Shown: positions 6,875 to 15,884, counted from the first letter of the stretch. The stretch is 17,406 nt of DNA from an uncultured Prevotellaceae bacterium (GCA_937891085.1 CALAEY010000058.1:1-17406), one strand, 5' to 3'. Notes: generated by a model not told the origin, from the sequence alone. Translations and numbers: made by a program.

Positions 6875-9800
6875 TCAATCCTCCTTTCCCTTTTTACCAA
6901 AAATCCATAAATCACTGAGACTATCCATCTTCTTGCGGAACAGCACACCTACACCCGTCTCCGTGATCTCACCATCAAGCAAGTCTTCGTAGTTCTTGTT
7001 GTGGAAAGCACGCAGATAGCGGGTTCCTGAATTGTCTACCCTGTACTCCAACGACACATTATCAATAAATGACTCGGCATTGTTGGTGGCATTGTTGCCA
7101 GTCGTAACCTTACCACCGATATTAATCTGTACTCGGTCGTTGAAGAATCGCTGTGAATAGCGGAAGCTATAGTCCACCAACGTGCTGCCTGTGCCATCGG
7201 TTCTATTCTCTATACCCATGCTGAAGTTAGCATTCTTCATGGTAGAACCAGCCAAGGCATTGATCTGGCTTTGCAGCACACTGTTCAGTGCCGTACCCAT
7301 CGTAAGTCCTTCACCAGAAACCACACCACTGCCTAAGTAGATGCCTGTAGCCAACATGGTAATGGCTTGTTTGCCTCGTTCATCGGCACTCAGGGATAGC
7401 AACTCGTTCTGTACTTCTGCATCGTTAGGAGCCGTAAGGTCGAACGACAAATCGGGAGACTCCAGGGTGTTGTTGATAATCACAGCCACATCGAAGTCCA
7501 CACGACGAGATCCGCCTTCATCTCCACCATTGCTTACGGAAGCACGGGTACGTTCTGTAGCCGTGATGCTTAGACGAGGATTCATGATATTGCCTCGCCA
7601 ATCTACATAGCTGCCACTGGCTATGTTGAAGTCTTTAAGCGGAATTACAGGCAATGAGTACTTCATCGTACCATTATTGATGGTATAGCGCCCCGTCATA
7701 CTCAAATCGCCCTGAGGCGTATAACGCATACTCAAATCACCGCCACCCGTAAGTTCCACATACTTACTACGATCGGCCGATAAATCGGCACGTAGGCGCA
7801 CAGCATCGTCGATATGTACCGTCATCAGCATATCCATGCCACCCAAGGCCATCGTCGTGCCTTTCTCGTCGGATTCTTCTTCCTCTTCAGCAAAAGAGGT
7901 GAATGTCACCAACCCATCCAGACGGTCTTCCACCGTAAGCGGAGAGTCTGTCATCACATAGGTAGCATTTGTATTTCCAAGCACATTCATGTTGCCACGC
8001 ATCACTGGGCCTTCAAGTAATGGACCACGTAAAGTGGCATTGATGTCTACGTAGATTTTACCATAAAGCAGACTCTCCTTGGTCTTCACGGCATCAAGAA
8101 GCGTATAGTTCTGTGCCTGCACACGCAAGTTAGCCATTGGATTGCTGATGGTAGCAAAGTCGAGGTTACCATCAATGGTCAACGGATTGTCGGCTGTGGT
8201 ATAGATGGCAAACTTATCGAACATGAGCCTGCTATTGACAACTTCCACTGGACGCTTATCAAAGCGATAGTAAGTACCTGCTTTTGGTGCAAAGAATGAG
8301 ACATCGTTGAAGTTCACTTCTCCGTTCAGCAATGGTTTCTCCAATGTACCTGTCACATCAATGCCACCTTCCAAGACACCAGAGAAGACCAGCATTTGGT
8401 CAGGAATGAAGGCATTGGCCATCTGCAAAGGGAACTGCTCAAAACTGGATACTATGTCGAGCAAATTCTGTTCTCCTTTCTGCTTCAGAGAGCCATTCAT
8501 TGTCAGCGCCTCCTGATTATCGTATGTCAGGTAAGTGTCTATATAATGGGTCTGCTCATCGCCTGGAAGCCAAGTAGCACCCAAACCTATGTCGCCCACT
8601 CGCCTTCCTTCGTAACTGAATCCATTGACCAAGCCTTCGGCAGAAACCTGCATAGAAGTTGCTGTCTGCACGAAGTTAGCATCCAATGAGGTGAGACCTG
8701 CAAAAGACGGCATGTAAGGGAAAAGCTGAGAGAGATCTGACAACTGCAAGCGCTGAATTTCAAGGTTGAGATTCTGCAACGAAACAGAATCTTCATCGTT
8801 CGACAGCACCATGATACCCAAATCATCTTCTCCATCCAAGTCCACCTGTGTGAAGACGCACAGATCCTGACCACGTAGATAAACCCAGTTCATATCATCA
8901 TTGATATGGAACTTTCGAAAGGCGATGATGGGCTCTTCTGGAGTGATGTGCATCATCACACCTGCGATGCTTCCATCCTCCTCACCTGCCACAGGACGGG
9001 CATTCACGCCAAAAAGCAAACCTGTGCGCTTATGTTTATCCTCAAATGTAAGGTTCAGGTCTACATCCTCACTACGTATCTCTCCATCTATCAAGGAACG
9101 GAACGTAATCTGCGGATGCTTCGGACCATTGATGACAGCACCATGCAGGGCGATACGTGAGGTATCTTGGCGCAAAGCAAAATATGCTGTGTCTAATCTC
9201 ACAGAGTCTATACGGAGACCATGCACCTCAGCACGTCCGTTGATACCAGTTTGCGGACTGAAGCCATAACCCACCTGGAGTTCATTGAATCCCAATCCTT
9301 TGGTGTTCAGATAATAATTCACAGGATTCTCACTACCTGCCCTAACGAACAAACCTCCTTGAGGTAAAGCCTCGCGAAGCTCTTCATGGTTAAGATGAAG
9401 CCCCTTTATCTGATCTGAAAGCAACCGGTCGAATTTCTTTCCATGCTCCATAATGCCTTCAACGCCCATGCGACTGCGGAACATCACGATCATATCACCT
9501 CCGTCGATACGTCCATAGATAGAGTCACGCCCTGCCTCAGCCTTCACTGTGAAAGCCATGTCTTGCGTGATAGGTTCGTCAATCAACCCAAATTTCTGCA
9601 AGTCTATCTGACTGACATCCAAGTCTATCTTTCCCTCTGTATAACGGGAGCCCAACCTCATCTGCCCTGTGCCCTTAGCCTTAAGCAGGGCATTCTCACT
9701 GGTGAAAGTAAGATTGGCTAATTGGCGCTGGAGTGTACCTTGTACATCCACATTGTGAATCTGCCAGTTCTTATAGTGCAGGCCTTGAAGCTTGCCTTCC

Positions 9801-11422
9801 ACCTTTGCCGTAGTTCGAGGCCCCGTGAAATCGAATCCCACACCCGATGCCACGACCTGAGCTGACAGATGGAAGATAGAGTCTTGAGGCAGGAAATGGT
9901 TCACCTGAATAGAATCCAAGTCCAACTGTGCAGTATAGGCTTCCGTTGCCAAATTATAGGTTGCATCCAAGAGTGCCTTCCCCTGTCGTTCCATTACATT
10001 CAATTTCGCAGCCAGACGGTCGCCCTCCAAACCCACATTCGCAGCGAGTTGCATACTATCAGGGATAACAAAACTATTAGTTGACTGCGGACCCATCAAT
10101 GCCGTTAGGAAATTCAGATTACCAGTCTGCCCTTGGACCTTTGCATTGCCCCTTCTTTTCAAGCTATCCGTGAGGTAGTAAAAATCGCCCTCCCCAGTTA
10201 GGGAAAAAGATCCGGGCAGTTGCGCAGAAAAATCTCGCAGACTAAGTTGCTGCAAATTACCTGTCGCCTTAGCCCTCACAGTCAGCGGTCTGGCAGGGTA
10301 GGATTTGACGAAAGATTCAGGCAGATCTCCAACTGCCAACATCACGTCTTCACGACCAGCTCTTGCAAGGAAATCGGCATTGAGCACCCCCGTGGAGGGA
10401 TCTTCCAATACAGCCCAAGGAAGTACTCCGTTGAAAGCAAGTTCGCTATGTGGGGTGGTCAAATTCAAGTCTGGAAGTAGGATTTGCTGCTCATCGGCAT
10501 CCAGATGGCCCGTCAATGACAAAAGGCTGATGCCGGAACGCTCATCAAAGCGCAATTCACGCACCACGCCATGCATCTTCTTACCTTGATAATAAGCAGA
10601 GTCTATCTGCGCATTGAGGTTCATCAAAGTGATGTGGGAGGGATCGAAACCCAACTTCACAGTATCCAAATCGGCCTCATACTTCACATAGGAATCAGAC
10701 AGCGCAAAGGCCTGAACTCCATAGTAAGCATCCTTTAAATCGATGCGCACATCATCTGCAGTAGCTTCTTGAATCTTTGCCTTGACACTCAGCGTATCAG
10801 CAGGTATAGCGAAACGAACCTTTACTCGCTGAAGTTGTGCCTTCTCCACGCCAATGACCCAATCTAAAGGCGTGGAAGTAGTATCCTCTGGCTCTGTGGA
10901 TTCCGCCAAGTGTATAGTGACATCGGCACCTGTGAGAGAAGCTTCATTCACATTGATTTTCTTAGCTTCTAAATCATTTCCATAACTTCGGAGAGAGAAG
11001 TCCTCCAAAGAGCCTTTAACCCAAACGCCATCAATAAGTTGTGCCGTATTTACCTTAGCATTCTTCAGATGGATGCCATCGACCTCCAATCGCCCTTTAA
11101 ATAGCGGAAGGGCCTGAACGCACACGTTTAGGCTTTCCACATCAAGCAAAGTATCAGATATCAGAATGCCTTGCGATGCATCAGCGGGCTGAACGACTTG
11201 TACATCGTGCACCAAGAGATTCAAAGGGAAACGGAGATCCAAACGTCCGATGGAGACATCCCATCCCGTTGCCTCAGAAGCAAGAGACGCCAACCGCCCC
11301 TTCACCACCTGCTGGACAGGAGGAACATAGAGCAGCACCATCAAGGTAATGAAAAGCAAAATAGGAGTGAGTATCACCCACAAAACTGCTTTCCACCATC
11401 GTATTTTTCTGGCATTCTCCAT
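6875..11422 (-). CDS. tamB: TamB-family inner-membrane-anchored translocation/assembly protein
   Basis: The 1515-residue protein has a single N-terminal membrane anchor (about residues 11-33, after basic K6-R9) and then a very long run of beta-strand-like sequence, as in AsmA/TamB proteins. The last ~430 residues match the TamB C-terminal domain (DUF490): a GRYTINNGTMKYSLP segment, the NNTLESPDLSFDL strand pair, and NDRVQINIGGK near the end. The family spans the periplasm and carries hydrophobic substrates, probably phospholipids, to the outer membrane, docking on TamA/TamL. An acidic run of glutamates near residue 1178 is unusual but lies between domains. The ATG at 11422 is preferred. A TTG at 11440 would add six residues with no ribosome site. 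The stop lies two bases before the tamL ATG. The order tamB then tamL is the reverse of E. coli tamA-tamB. Confidence 0.85.
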   Translation of the reverse strand: MENARKIRWWKAVLWVILTPILLFITLMVLLYVPPVQQVVKGRLASLASEATGWDVSIGRLDLRFPLNLLVHDVQVVQPADASQGILISDTLLDVESLNVCVQALPLFKGRLEVDGIHLKNAKVNTAQLIDGVWVKGSLEDFSLRSYGNDLEAKKINVNEASLTGADVTIHLAESTEPEDTTSTPLDWVIGVEKAQLQRVKVRFAIPADTLSVKAKIQEATADDVRIDLKDAYYGVQAFALSDSYVKYEADLDTVKLGFDPSHITLMNLNAQIDSAYYQGKKMHGVVRELRFDERSGISLLSLTGHLDADEQQILLPDLNLTTPHSELAFNGVLPWAVLEDPSTGVLNADFLARAGREDVMLAVGDLPESFVKSYPARPLTVRAKATGNLQQLSLRDFSAQLPGSFSLTGEGDFYYLTDSLKRRGNAKVQGQTGNLNFLTALMGPQSTNSFVIPDSMQLAANVGLEGDRLAAKLNVMERQGKALLDATYNLATEAYTAQLDLDSIQVNHFLPQDSIFHLSAQVVASGVGFDFTGPRTTAKVEGKLQGLHYKNWQIHNVDVQGTLQRQLANLTFTSENALLKAKGTGQMRLGSRYTEGKIDLDVSQIDLQKFGLIDEPITQDMAFTVKAEAGRDSIYGRIDGGDMIVMFRSRMGVEGIMEHGKKFDRLLSDQIKGLHLNHEELREALPQGGLFVRAGSENPVNYYLNTKGLGFNELQVGYGFSPQTGINGRAEVHGLRIDSVRLDTAYFALRQDTSRIALHGAVINGPKHPQITFRSLIDGEIRSEDVDLNLTFEDKHKRTGLLFGVNARPVAGEEDGSIAGVMMHITPEEPIIAFRKFHINDDMNWVYLRGQDLCVFTQVDLDGEDDLGIMVLSNDEDSVSLQNLNLEIQRLQLSDLSQLFPYMPSFAGLTSLDANFVQTATSMQVSAEGLVNGFSYEGRRVGDIGLGATWLPGDEQTHYIDTYLTYDNQEALTMNGSLKQKGEQNLLDIVSSFEQFPLQMANAFIPDQMLVFSGVLEGGIDVTGTLEKPLLNGEVNFNDVSFFAPKAGTYYRFDKRPVEVVNSRLMFDKFAIYTTADNPLTIDGNLDFATISNPMANLRVQAQNYTLLDAVKTKESLLYGKIYVDINATLRGPLLEGPVMRGNMNVLGNTNATYVMTDSPLTVEDRLDGLVTFTSFAEEEEESDEKGTTMALGGMDMLMTVHIDDAVRLRADLSADRSKYVELTGGGDLSMRYTPQGDLSMTGRYTINNGTMKYSLPVIPLKDFNIASGSYVDWRGNIMNPRLSITATERTRASVSNGGDEGGSRRVDFDVAVIINNTLESPDLSFDLTAPNDAEVQNELLSLSADERGKQAITMLATGIYLGSGVVSGEGLTMGTALNSVLQSQINALAGSTMKNANFSMGIENRTDGTGSTLVDYSFRYSQRFFNDRVQINIGGKVTTGNNATNNAESFIDNVSLEYRVDNSGTRYLRAFHNKNYEDLLDGEITETGVGVLFRKKMDSLSDLWIFGKKGKED
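6880..6887 (-). promoter_or_regulatory. Ribosome binding site that fixes the tamL start
   Basis: AAAGGAGG on the minus strand ends seven bases before the ATG at 6872 and only one base before the TTG at 6878. It lies inside the last codons of tamB. The spacing chooses the ATG and shows independent translation initiation of tamL within the operon. Confidence 0.75.
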
Positions 11423-11531
11423 AGGCACATTTAAACACAATACAAAGAAAGCAATTTTTTTCCTATTATTTCACTGCGAAAAGAATAATTAACGTGCATT
11501 TGCGGAATTTGTGGTTCATCGAAGGGGATGA
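11423..11531. other. Short intergenic region between the M16 gene and tamB
   Basis: These 109 bases are AT-rich. No stem with a T-run follows the M16 stop on the minus strand, and no convincing -7/-33 pair was found for tamB; a TTTCTTTG about 25 bases before the ATG lacks the TA of the consensus. Transcription could enter tamB from the TetR-led unit or from a promoter not recognised here. Confidence 0.4.
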
Positions 11532-12818
11532 TTAGCCCTTCGCCTTATAATAAAGCACGGAAGCGTTTTGCTTATTGAAGACTTTACTTGCTACAGCTTT
11601 AAGTTGCTCTGAACTTACTGCCCGATATCTATCTGATTCAGTATCGATGTCTTCTGCTTTACCTATCAACTCATACCAAGCCAAATTGGTTGCCACATTC
11701 AGATAGCTGAGATTATTGAATATCTGGGTAGATTCAAACTTATTCTTCACCTTCTCCAATTCATGTTCATCAACCAAATCTTCAGAAAGTTCCTGAAGTT
11801 GTTCCCACACGGCTGCCTCTGCTTGTTCTAAGTTAATGCCTTCCGCAGGTTTCCCACTTACGTAAAGCAAGCCCGCATCGCGTGATCCACTGATGTAGGC
11901 ATCAATAGAGGAGAAGATTTTCTGCGCTTGAACCAAGCGTTGATTCAAACGACTGGATTGGCCATTGCTCAGAATATCTGTCAGAATATCACAGGCATAG
12001 AAACCACTGCCATCCCTTCCATCCATGTGAAACGCCATATAGAGCGCATCCACAGGCACCCCTCGCTCCACCTCAAGTCTACGCATGGCTGTCTGCTCTG
12101 GTTCTTGAGGCAAAGAACGTATCGGCACCTCTCTACGTGGAATAGGGGCAAACCATTTCTCAGTCAAAGCAAGGGTGATTTCCCAACTGATGTTTCCGGC
12201 AACCACTAAAATAGCATTGTTGGGGGCATAGAAGCGGAAGAAGAAATCTTTGACCTGCTCCATCGTGGCTTCAGCGATGTGGCTGAGCTCTTTTCCGATG
12301 GTAGGCCATTGGTAAGGATGCACTTGATAGGCCAACGGACGGAGCAGATGCCCTACGTCTCCATAAGGCTGATTCAAACAGCGCTGTTTGAATTCTTCCA
12401 TCACTACGCTGCGCTGAACTTCTAGGCTCTTAGGACTGAATTCCAAGCTAAGCATGCGATCACTTTCCAACCAGAATCCTATTTCGGCATTCTGCTTAGG
12501 AAGTGTCAACCAGTAGTTGGTGATGTCATTGTTGGTCCATGCATTGTTCTCTCCTCCAGCCGTCTGCAACGGATCATCATAATCTGGGATATGCAACGAG
12601 CCTCCGAACATCAAATGCTCGAATAAGTGAGCAAAACCCGTATGATCTGGATGCTCATCACGAGCACCTACGTCGTAGAGCACATTAAGTGCCACCATCT
12701 GAGTGCTGGTGTCTAAGCAGTGCACCAACCTCAGACCATTTGGCCATATAAACTTATTAATCTTCAACGATGCTAACCTTCTTAATGACAATGTCTTCAT
12801 CAGGGCGATCAGAAGCAT
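11532..12818 (-). CDS. M16-family zinc peptidase, single half-unit
   Basis: The protein has up to 428 residues and is a one-module member of the pitrilysin/processing-peptidase family. The inverted zinc motif HLFEH is at 64-68, and the third ligand is E141 in VVMEEF, 73 residues on, as expected. GENNAWTNNDITNY (about 89-102) is the conserved segment after it. The C-terminal part carries the M16 second domain without a second zinc motif. No signal peptide is evident, so it looks cytoplasmic, which is unusual if it processes exported substrates. The start is uncertain: ATG at 12818 overlaps the cyclophilin gene by 62 bases, ATG at 12800 by 44, and TTG at 12767 by 11. None has a ribosome site. 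Homology begins near residue 20 (INKFIWPNGL), so the later starts are possible. Partner and substrate are unknown. Confidence 0.85.
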   Translation of the reverse strand: MLLIALMKTLSLRRLASLKINKFIWPNGLRLVHCLDTSTQMVALNVLYDVGARDEHPDHTGFAHLFEHLMFGGSLHIPDYDDPLQTAGGENNAWTNNDITNYWLTLPKQNAEIGFWLESDRMLSLEFSPKSLEVQRSVVMEEFKQRCLNQPYGDVGHLLRPLAYQVHPYQWPTIGKELSHIAEATMEQVKDFFFRFYAPNNAILVVAGNISWEITLALTEKWFAPIPRREVPIRSLPQEPEQTAMRRLEVERGVPVDALYMAFHMDGRDGSGFYACDILTDILSNGQSSRLNQRLVQAQKIFSSIDAYISGSRDAGLLYVSGKPAEGINLEQAEAAVWEQLQELSEDLVDEHELEKVKNKFESTQIFNNLSYLNVATNLAWYELIGKAEDIDTESDRYRAVSSEQLKAVASKVFNKQNASVLYYKAKG

Positions 12819-13590
12819 TGGTGGCTACCTGCTGAATCTTGTCTACCACATCCATACCATCGATCACCTCGCCAAATACGGTATATTCTCCATCCAGATG
12901 AGGAGTTCCGCCCACTGTGGTGTAAGCCTGACGCTGTTCGTCTGTGAACTTGAAAGCAGGCTCGTCTGTAAGCAGTTTCTGCGTCTCTCCAAAGATAGAA
13001 TCCTGCAGATTCATCAGTCCTTCTTGGTCATTATTCCTACGAAGCTGATAAATCTCTTTCATGTGCTTTTGTGCCAAAGAGTTGAATACACTGGTAAAAC
13101 GATTCTGCGTTTTCTGTTCCTCCATGGCCTGTAAAGTAGAATCATTGAACACACGACCTGTTACAATATAGAATTGGCAACCAGAAGAAGCTTTTTCAGG
13201 ATTTACGTTATCGCCCTGACGTGCAGCTGCCAATGCCCCTTTCTTGTGGAACAGTTGTGGATAAACAAACTCAGCTGGTACGGTATAACCCACATCGCCA
13301 GAACCAAGCATCTGTCCCTTAGGCGCACCCTTTGAATCAGGATCACCAGCCTGAATCATAAAGTCTTTGATAACACGATGGAAAAGTGTACCTTCATAGG
13401 TTCCATTCTCCACCAACTTAATGAAATTATCTCTGTGATTAGGGGTCTCATCATAAAGTTTTACAATGATATCCCCCATAGTGGTCTCTATTTTAACCTT
13501 TGTTCCCATAATATTCTTTCTCTGCGAAGAGCTGCATGCCACCATAGCAAAAGCCAACGCCATTACAAAAATTAATAGTCCTTTTCTCAT
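12757..13590 (-). CDS. Cyclophilin-type peptidyl-prolyl isomerase lipoprotein
   Basis: This 277-residue lipoprotein speeds cis-trans isomerisation of proline bonds in folding envelope proteins. The signal sequence ends at a lipobox-like M16-V17-A18-C19, so it is probably anchored on the periplasmic side. The cyclophilin core begins at about 30, with F70-H71-R72 (catalytic arginine R72), FMIQAGD (77-83, with Q80), F140 in CQFYIV, and HLDGEYTVFG (231-240) near the end. Between residues 148 and 222 an extra, charged, helix-prone stretch of about 70 residues interrupts the core where standard cyclophilins have a short link. The gene starts 11 bases after the pseudouridine synthase stop and overlaps the M16 gene. 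An internal ATG at residue 28 would lose the signal sequence and is not preferred. Confidence 0.9.
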   Translation of the reverse strand: MRKGLLIFVMALAFAMVACSSSQRKNIMGTKVKIETTMGDIIVKLYDETPNHRDNFIKLVENGTYEGTLFHRVIKDFMIQAGDPDSKGAPKGQMLGSGDVGYTVPAEFVYPQLFHKKGALAAARQGDNVNPEKASSGCQFYIVTGRVFNDSTLQAMEEQKTQNRFTSVFNSLAQKHMKEIYQLRRNNDQEGLMNLQDSIFGETQKLLTDEPAFKFTDEQRQAYTTVGGTPHLDGEYTVFGEVIDGMDVVDKIQQVATNASDRPDEDIVIKKVSIVED

Positions 13591-13601
13591 CAGTATTGTC
13601 T

Positions 13602-14273
13602 TTACAAAAAATCAAATCCTTGCCAAAGATTGCTGCTTGGCACGGCAGCCTCTATCTCTATCACCTGCTTCGATACAGGATGTACAAATTTCACTCTACG
13701 GGCATGCAAACAAATGCTACCATCTGGATTGGAACGTGGAGCTCCATACTTTAGATCTCCCTTAATGGGACATCCCATCTTTGCCAATTGGCACCTAATC
13801 TGATGGTGACGACCAGTCATCAGCAAGACCTCAAGCAAGTAGTAGTTATCGCTCTTAGCAATCAACTTATAGTGAAGCTTAGCCAACTTACTATTGGGTA
13901 CTTCCTTGTCGTAAGCATAACTTTTGTTCTGCTTTTCATTGCGCACTAAGAAGTGTGTCAAAGTATCTTCCTCACTAGGCGGATTTTTTTTCACAACTGC
14001 CCAATAAGTTTTTTCCACCTGCCCTGTACGAAACATCTCGTTGAGCCTTGACAGAGCCTTCCCTGTTTTTGCAAAAACCACAAGACCGCTTACGGGACGG
14101 TCAAGGCGGTGTGTTACACCTATAAAGACATTTCCAGGTTTCTGATACTTCTCCTTCAAGTAGGCTTTCACCATCTCAGAAAGTGGAGTATCACCAGTCT
14201 TGTCACCTTGTACAATCTCGTTAGCGGTCTTATTGACAATAATTATATGGTTGTCTTCGTAAACGACTTCCAT
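13602..14273 (-). CDS. RluA-family RNA pseudouridine synthase
   Basis: The 223-residue enzyme converts uridine to pseudouridine in ribosomal or transfer RNA. The catalytic motif HRLDRPVSGL is at 55-64, with D58 the nucleophile. TGRHHQIR (153-160) is the second conserved RluA motif, and the LHARR segment is near 189-193. There is no N-terminal S4 RNA-binding domain, so it is a short, catalytic-domain-only form like RluA, TruC or Bacteroidetes small members. The target uridine cannot be predicted. It starts seven bases after the fabG stop and ends 11 bases before the cyclophilin start, so it belongs to the same transcript. The family is certain; the subfamily is not. Confidence 0.9.
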   Translation of the reverse strand: MEVVYEDNHIIIVNKTANEIVQGDKTGDTPLSEMVKAYLKEKYQKPGNVFIGVTHRLDRPVSGLVVFAKTGKALSRLNEMFRTGQVEKTYWAVVKKNPPSEEDTLTHFLVRNEKQNKSYAYDKEVPNSKLAKLHYKLIAKSDNYYLLEVLLMTGRHHQIRCQLAKMGCPIKGDLKYGAPRSNPDGSICLHARRVKFVHPVSKQVIEIEAAVPSSNLWQGFDFL

Positions 14274-14280
14274 TCCATGC

Positions 14281-15027
14281 TTACATATTCATACCACCGT
14301 CTACCTGAATCACCTGACCAGTCACATAAGAAGACAGATCTGAAGCCAGGAACGTAGCCACATTGGCTATGTCTTCCACTGTACCAGCACGGCGCAAAGG
14401 AATATTCTGAATCCATGCCTTGCGTATATCTTCAGGTAATGCCTGAGTCATAGCTGTATCTATGAAACCTGGAGCAATGGCGTTGGCACGGATGCCACGA
14501 GAGCCGATTTCCTGCCCGATACTCTTAGCCAATGCTATCAAACCAGCCTTAGAGGCGGCATAGTTGCATTGTCCTGCATTGCCATGTACACCCACTACAG
14601 ATGACATGTTGATGATAGAACCACCACGCTGGCGCATCATAATAGGCGTGCAGGCATGGATAAAGTTGAAAGCAGACTTCAGATTCACGTTAATCACTGC
14701 ATCCCACTGTGCTTCAGACATACGCATCATCAAGCCATCCTTGGTGATACCAGCATTGTTTACCAATATATCAATAGAACCGAAATCTTCTTTTACCTGA
14801 TTCACTACAGCTTCTGTCTGGGCAAAGTCGGCAGCATTACTTGCATACCCCTTTGCTTTTACACCCAGCGCAGCTATTTCTTCTTCTGTTACTTTTCCAT
14901 TCTCATCAATCACCAGGTCGGTGAATGCTACATTCGCTCCCTCAGAAGCAAACTTCAGTGCAATAGCTTTTCCGATGCCACGAGCAGCACCAGTCACTAA
15001 AGCAGTCTTACCACTTAATAATCCCAT
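14281..15027 (-). CDS. fabG: 3-oxoacyl-[acyl-carrier-protein] reductase
   Basis: The 248-residue short-chain dehydrogenase reduces 3-oxoacyl-ACP to 3-hydroxyacyl-ACP with NADPH in type II fatty-acid synthesis. The cofactor motif TGAARGIG is at 12-19, NNAG at 90-93, and the catalytic set is N115, S143, Y156 and K160 in YAASK. The C-terminus, GQVIQVDGGMNM, is the usual FabG ending. Its length and the residues around the active site favour FabG over other short-chain dehydrogenases. No other fatty-acid gene is in the window. It follows the TetR gene by 19 AT-rich bases and is probably on its transcript. Confidence 0.88.
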   Translation of the reverse strand: MGLLSGKTALVTGAARGIGKAIALKFASEGANVAFTDLVIDENGKVTEEEIAALGVKAKGYASNAADFAQTEAVVNQVKEDFGSIDILVNNAGITKDGLMMRMSEAQWDAVINVNLKSAFNFIHACTPIMMRQRGGSIINMSSVVGVHGNAGQCNYAASKAGLIALAKSIGQEIGSRGIRANAIAPGFIDTAMTQALPEDIRKAWIQNIPLRRAGTVEDIANVATFLASDLSSYVTGQVIQVDGGMNM

Positions 15028-15046
15028 ACTATTTTAATTTAAATGA

Positions 15047-15631
15047 TTATCTTTTCCTCAGTGCACCTGCAATAATATGTGCCACAATGCGATCACTGGT
15101 TTCATCGTCCACATCTACACCAATAGATCCGCGGATATAAGGTACTTCGATACCTTTGACACAGTAATGCAGGATTTGAGCAGTCAGCTCCAGATGTTCT
15201 ACGTAGAAATCGCCTATATCGACTCCTTCTTTAAGGACTTGCTTGAAAATTTCTATCTCTGTTGCATCAAACTTACGACGCACTTTCTCAACAGTCCAAA
15301 TGTCTCTAAAGAAGTTGGCCCTCAAAGAACCATTACGATAAACCACTTCCTTAATGGCATCCAGACGAGTGTGTATCAACTCCACGATTTTACTTTCTGG
15401 AGAGATCTTCTTATTAGCGACCCTTGACATAGAAGCGCTTAATCGTTCTAATTCCGATTCCACCACAGCCAAATACAACTGCTCTTTACTCTCAAAGTAA
15501 TTATATAAGGTGCGACGTCCCACTCCAGAAGTGACAGCCACATCGTTCATCGTAGTATTTGCTTCACCTTTCCGCGCAAACAATCTACGTGCAGCATCAA
15601 GAATCTTATTTCGAGTCTTCTCTAAAGCCAT
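15047..15631 (-). CDS. TetR/AcrR-family transcriptional regulator
   Basis: From the ATG at 15631 this is a 194-residue regulator. The N-terminal DNA-binding domain covers about residues 5-50, with the helix-turn-helix in TTMNDVAVTSGV and the recognition helix GVGRRTLYNYF (36-46), the hallmark of TetR proteins. The C-terminal two thirds is a helical ligand and dimer domain with no recognisable ligand clue. An upstream ATG at 15688 would add 19 residues but lies inside the candidate promoter (15660-15690), so the later start is chosen. It heads a tight same-strand group with fabG and three further genes. Control of that group, perhaps in response to an acyl compound, is inferred from position only. 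Confidence 0.85.
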   Translation of the reverse strand: MALEKTRNKILDAARRLFARKGEANTTMNDVAVTSGVGRRTLYNYFESKEQLYLAVVESELERLSASMSRVANKKISPESKIVELIHTRLDAIKEVVYRNGSLRANFFRDIWTVEKVRRKFDATEIEIFKQVLKEGVDIGDFYVEHLELTAQILHYCVKGIEVPYIRGSIGVDVDDETSDRIVAHIIAGALRKR

Positions 15632-15640
15632 AATAATTAC

Positions 15641-15649
15641 GTTTGAAAC
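15641..15649. promoter_or_regulatory. Possible operator for the TetR-type regulator
   Basis: GTTTGAAAC is a 9-base palindrome with a single central base. It lies between the candidate promoter and the start of the TetR gene, where an autorepressor would bind. It is shorter than usual TetR operators and may be chance. Confidence 0.2.
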
Positions 15650-15659
15650 ATAGACATGG

Positions 15660-15690
15660 CAAAAATAGTACATTTTGGATAATATCACAA
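15660..15690 (-). promoter_or_regulatory. Promoter of the TetR-led operon
   Basis: On the minus strand TATTTTTG (15667-15660) fits the Bacteroidetes -7 box TAnnTTTG, and TTG at 15690-15688 lies 20 bases before it, the expected -33 distance. Transcription would begin near 15653 and leave a leader of about 22 bases before the ATG at 15631. Confidence 0.6.
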
Positions 15691-15716
15691 GAATTAAAAA
15701 AAATATCCACCGAAAC

Positions 15717-15747
15717 TTTGCAATATTAGCAAAAAGTTGTACCTTTG
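15717..15747 (+). promoter_or_regulatory. Promoter of the initiator tRNA gene
   Basis: TTTG at 15717-15720 and TACCTTTG at 15740-15747 match the Bacteroidetes -33 and -7 elements with a 19-base spacer. The -7 box ends 14 bases before the tRNA. It is the best promoter in the window and lies back to back with the TetR promoter. Confidence 0.75.
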
Positions 15748-15761
15748 CAGCCAGAAAACAC

Positions 15762-15834
<73 letters not shown>

Positions 15835-15842
15835 CAATAGGT

Positions 15843-15874
15843 AGGGTAAATGGCTATGGCGTTTACCCTTTTTT
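15843..15874 (+). terminator. Intrinsic terminator after the tRNA
   Basis: AGGGTAAA (15843-15850) pairs with TTTACCCT (15862-15869) around an 11-base loop and runs into six T residues (15869-15874). It ends the tRNA transcript 9 bases after the tRNA 3' end begins to trail, and stops only 10 bases before the ATG of the next gene. Confidence 0.8.
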
Positions 15875-15884
15875 ATTGTTAACC

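Noticed and set aside
6878..6878. TTG start for tamL giving a 4-base overlap with tamB
   Set aside because: AGGAGG lies only one base from the TTG but seven from the ATG at 6872, so the ATG fits ribosome binding.
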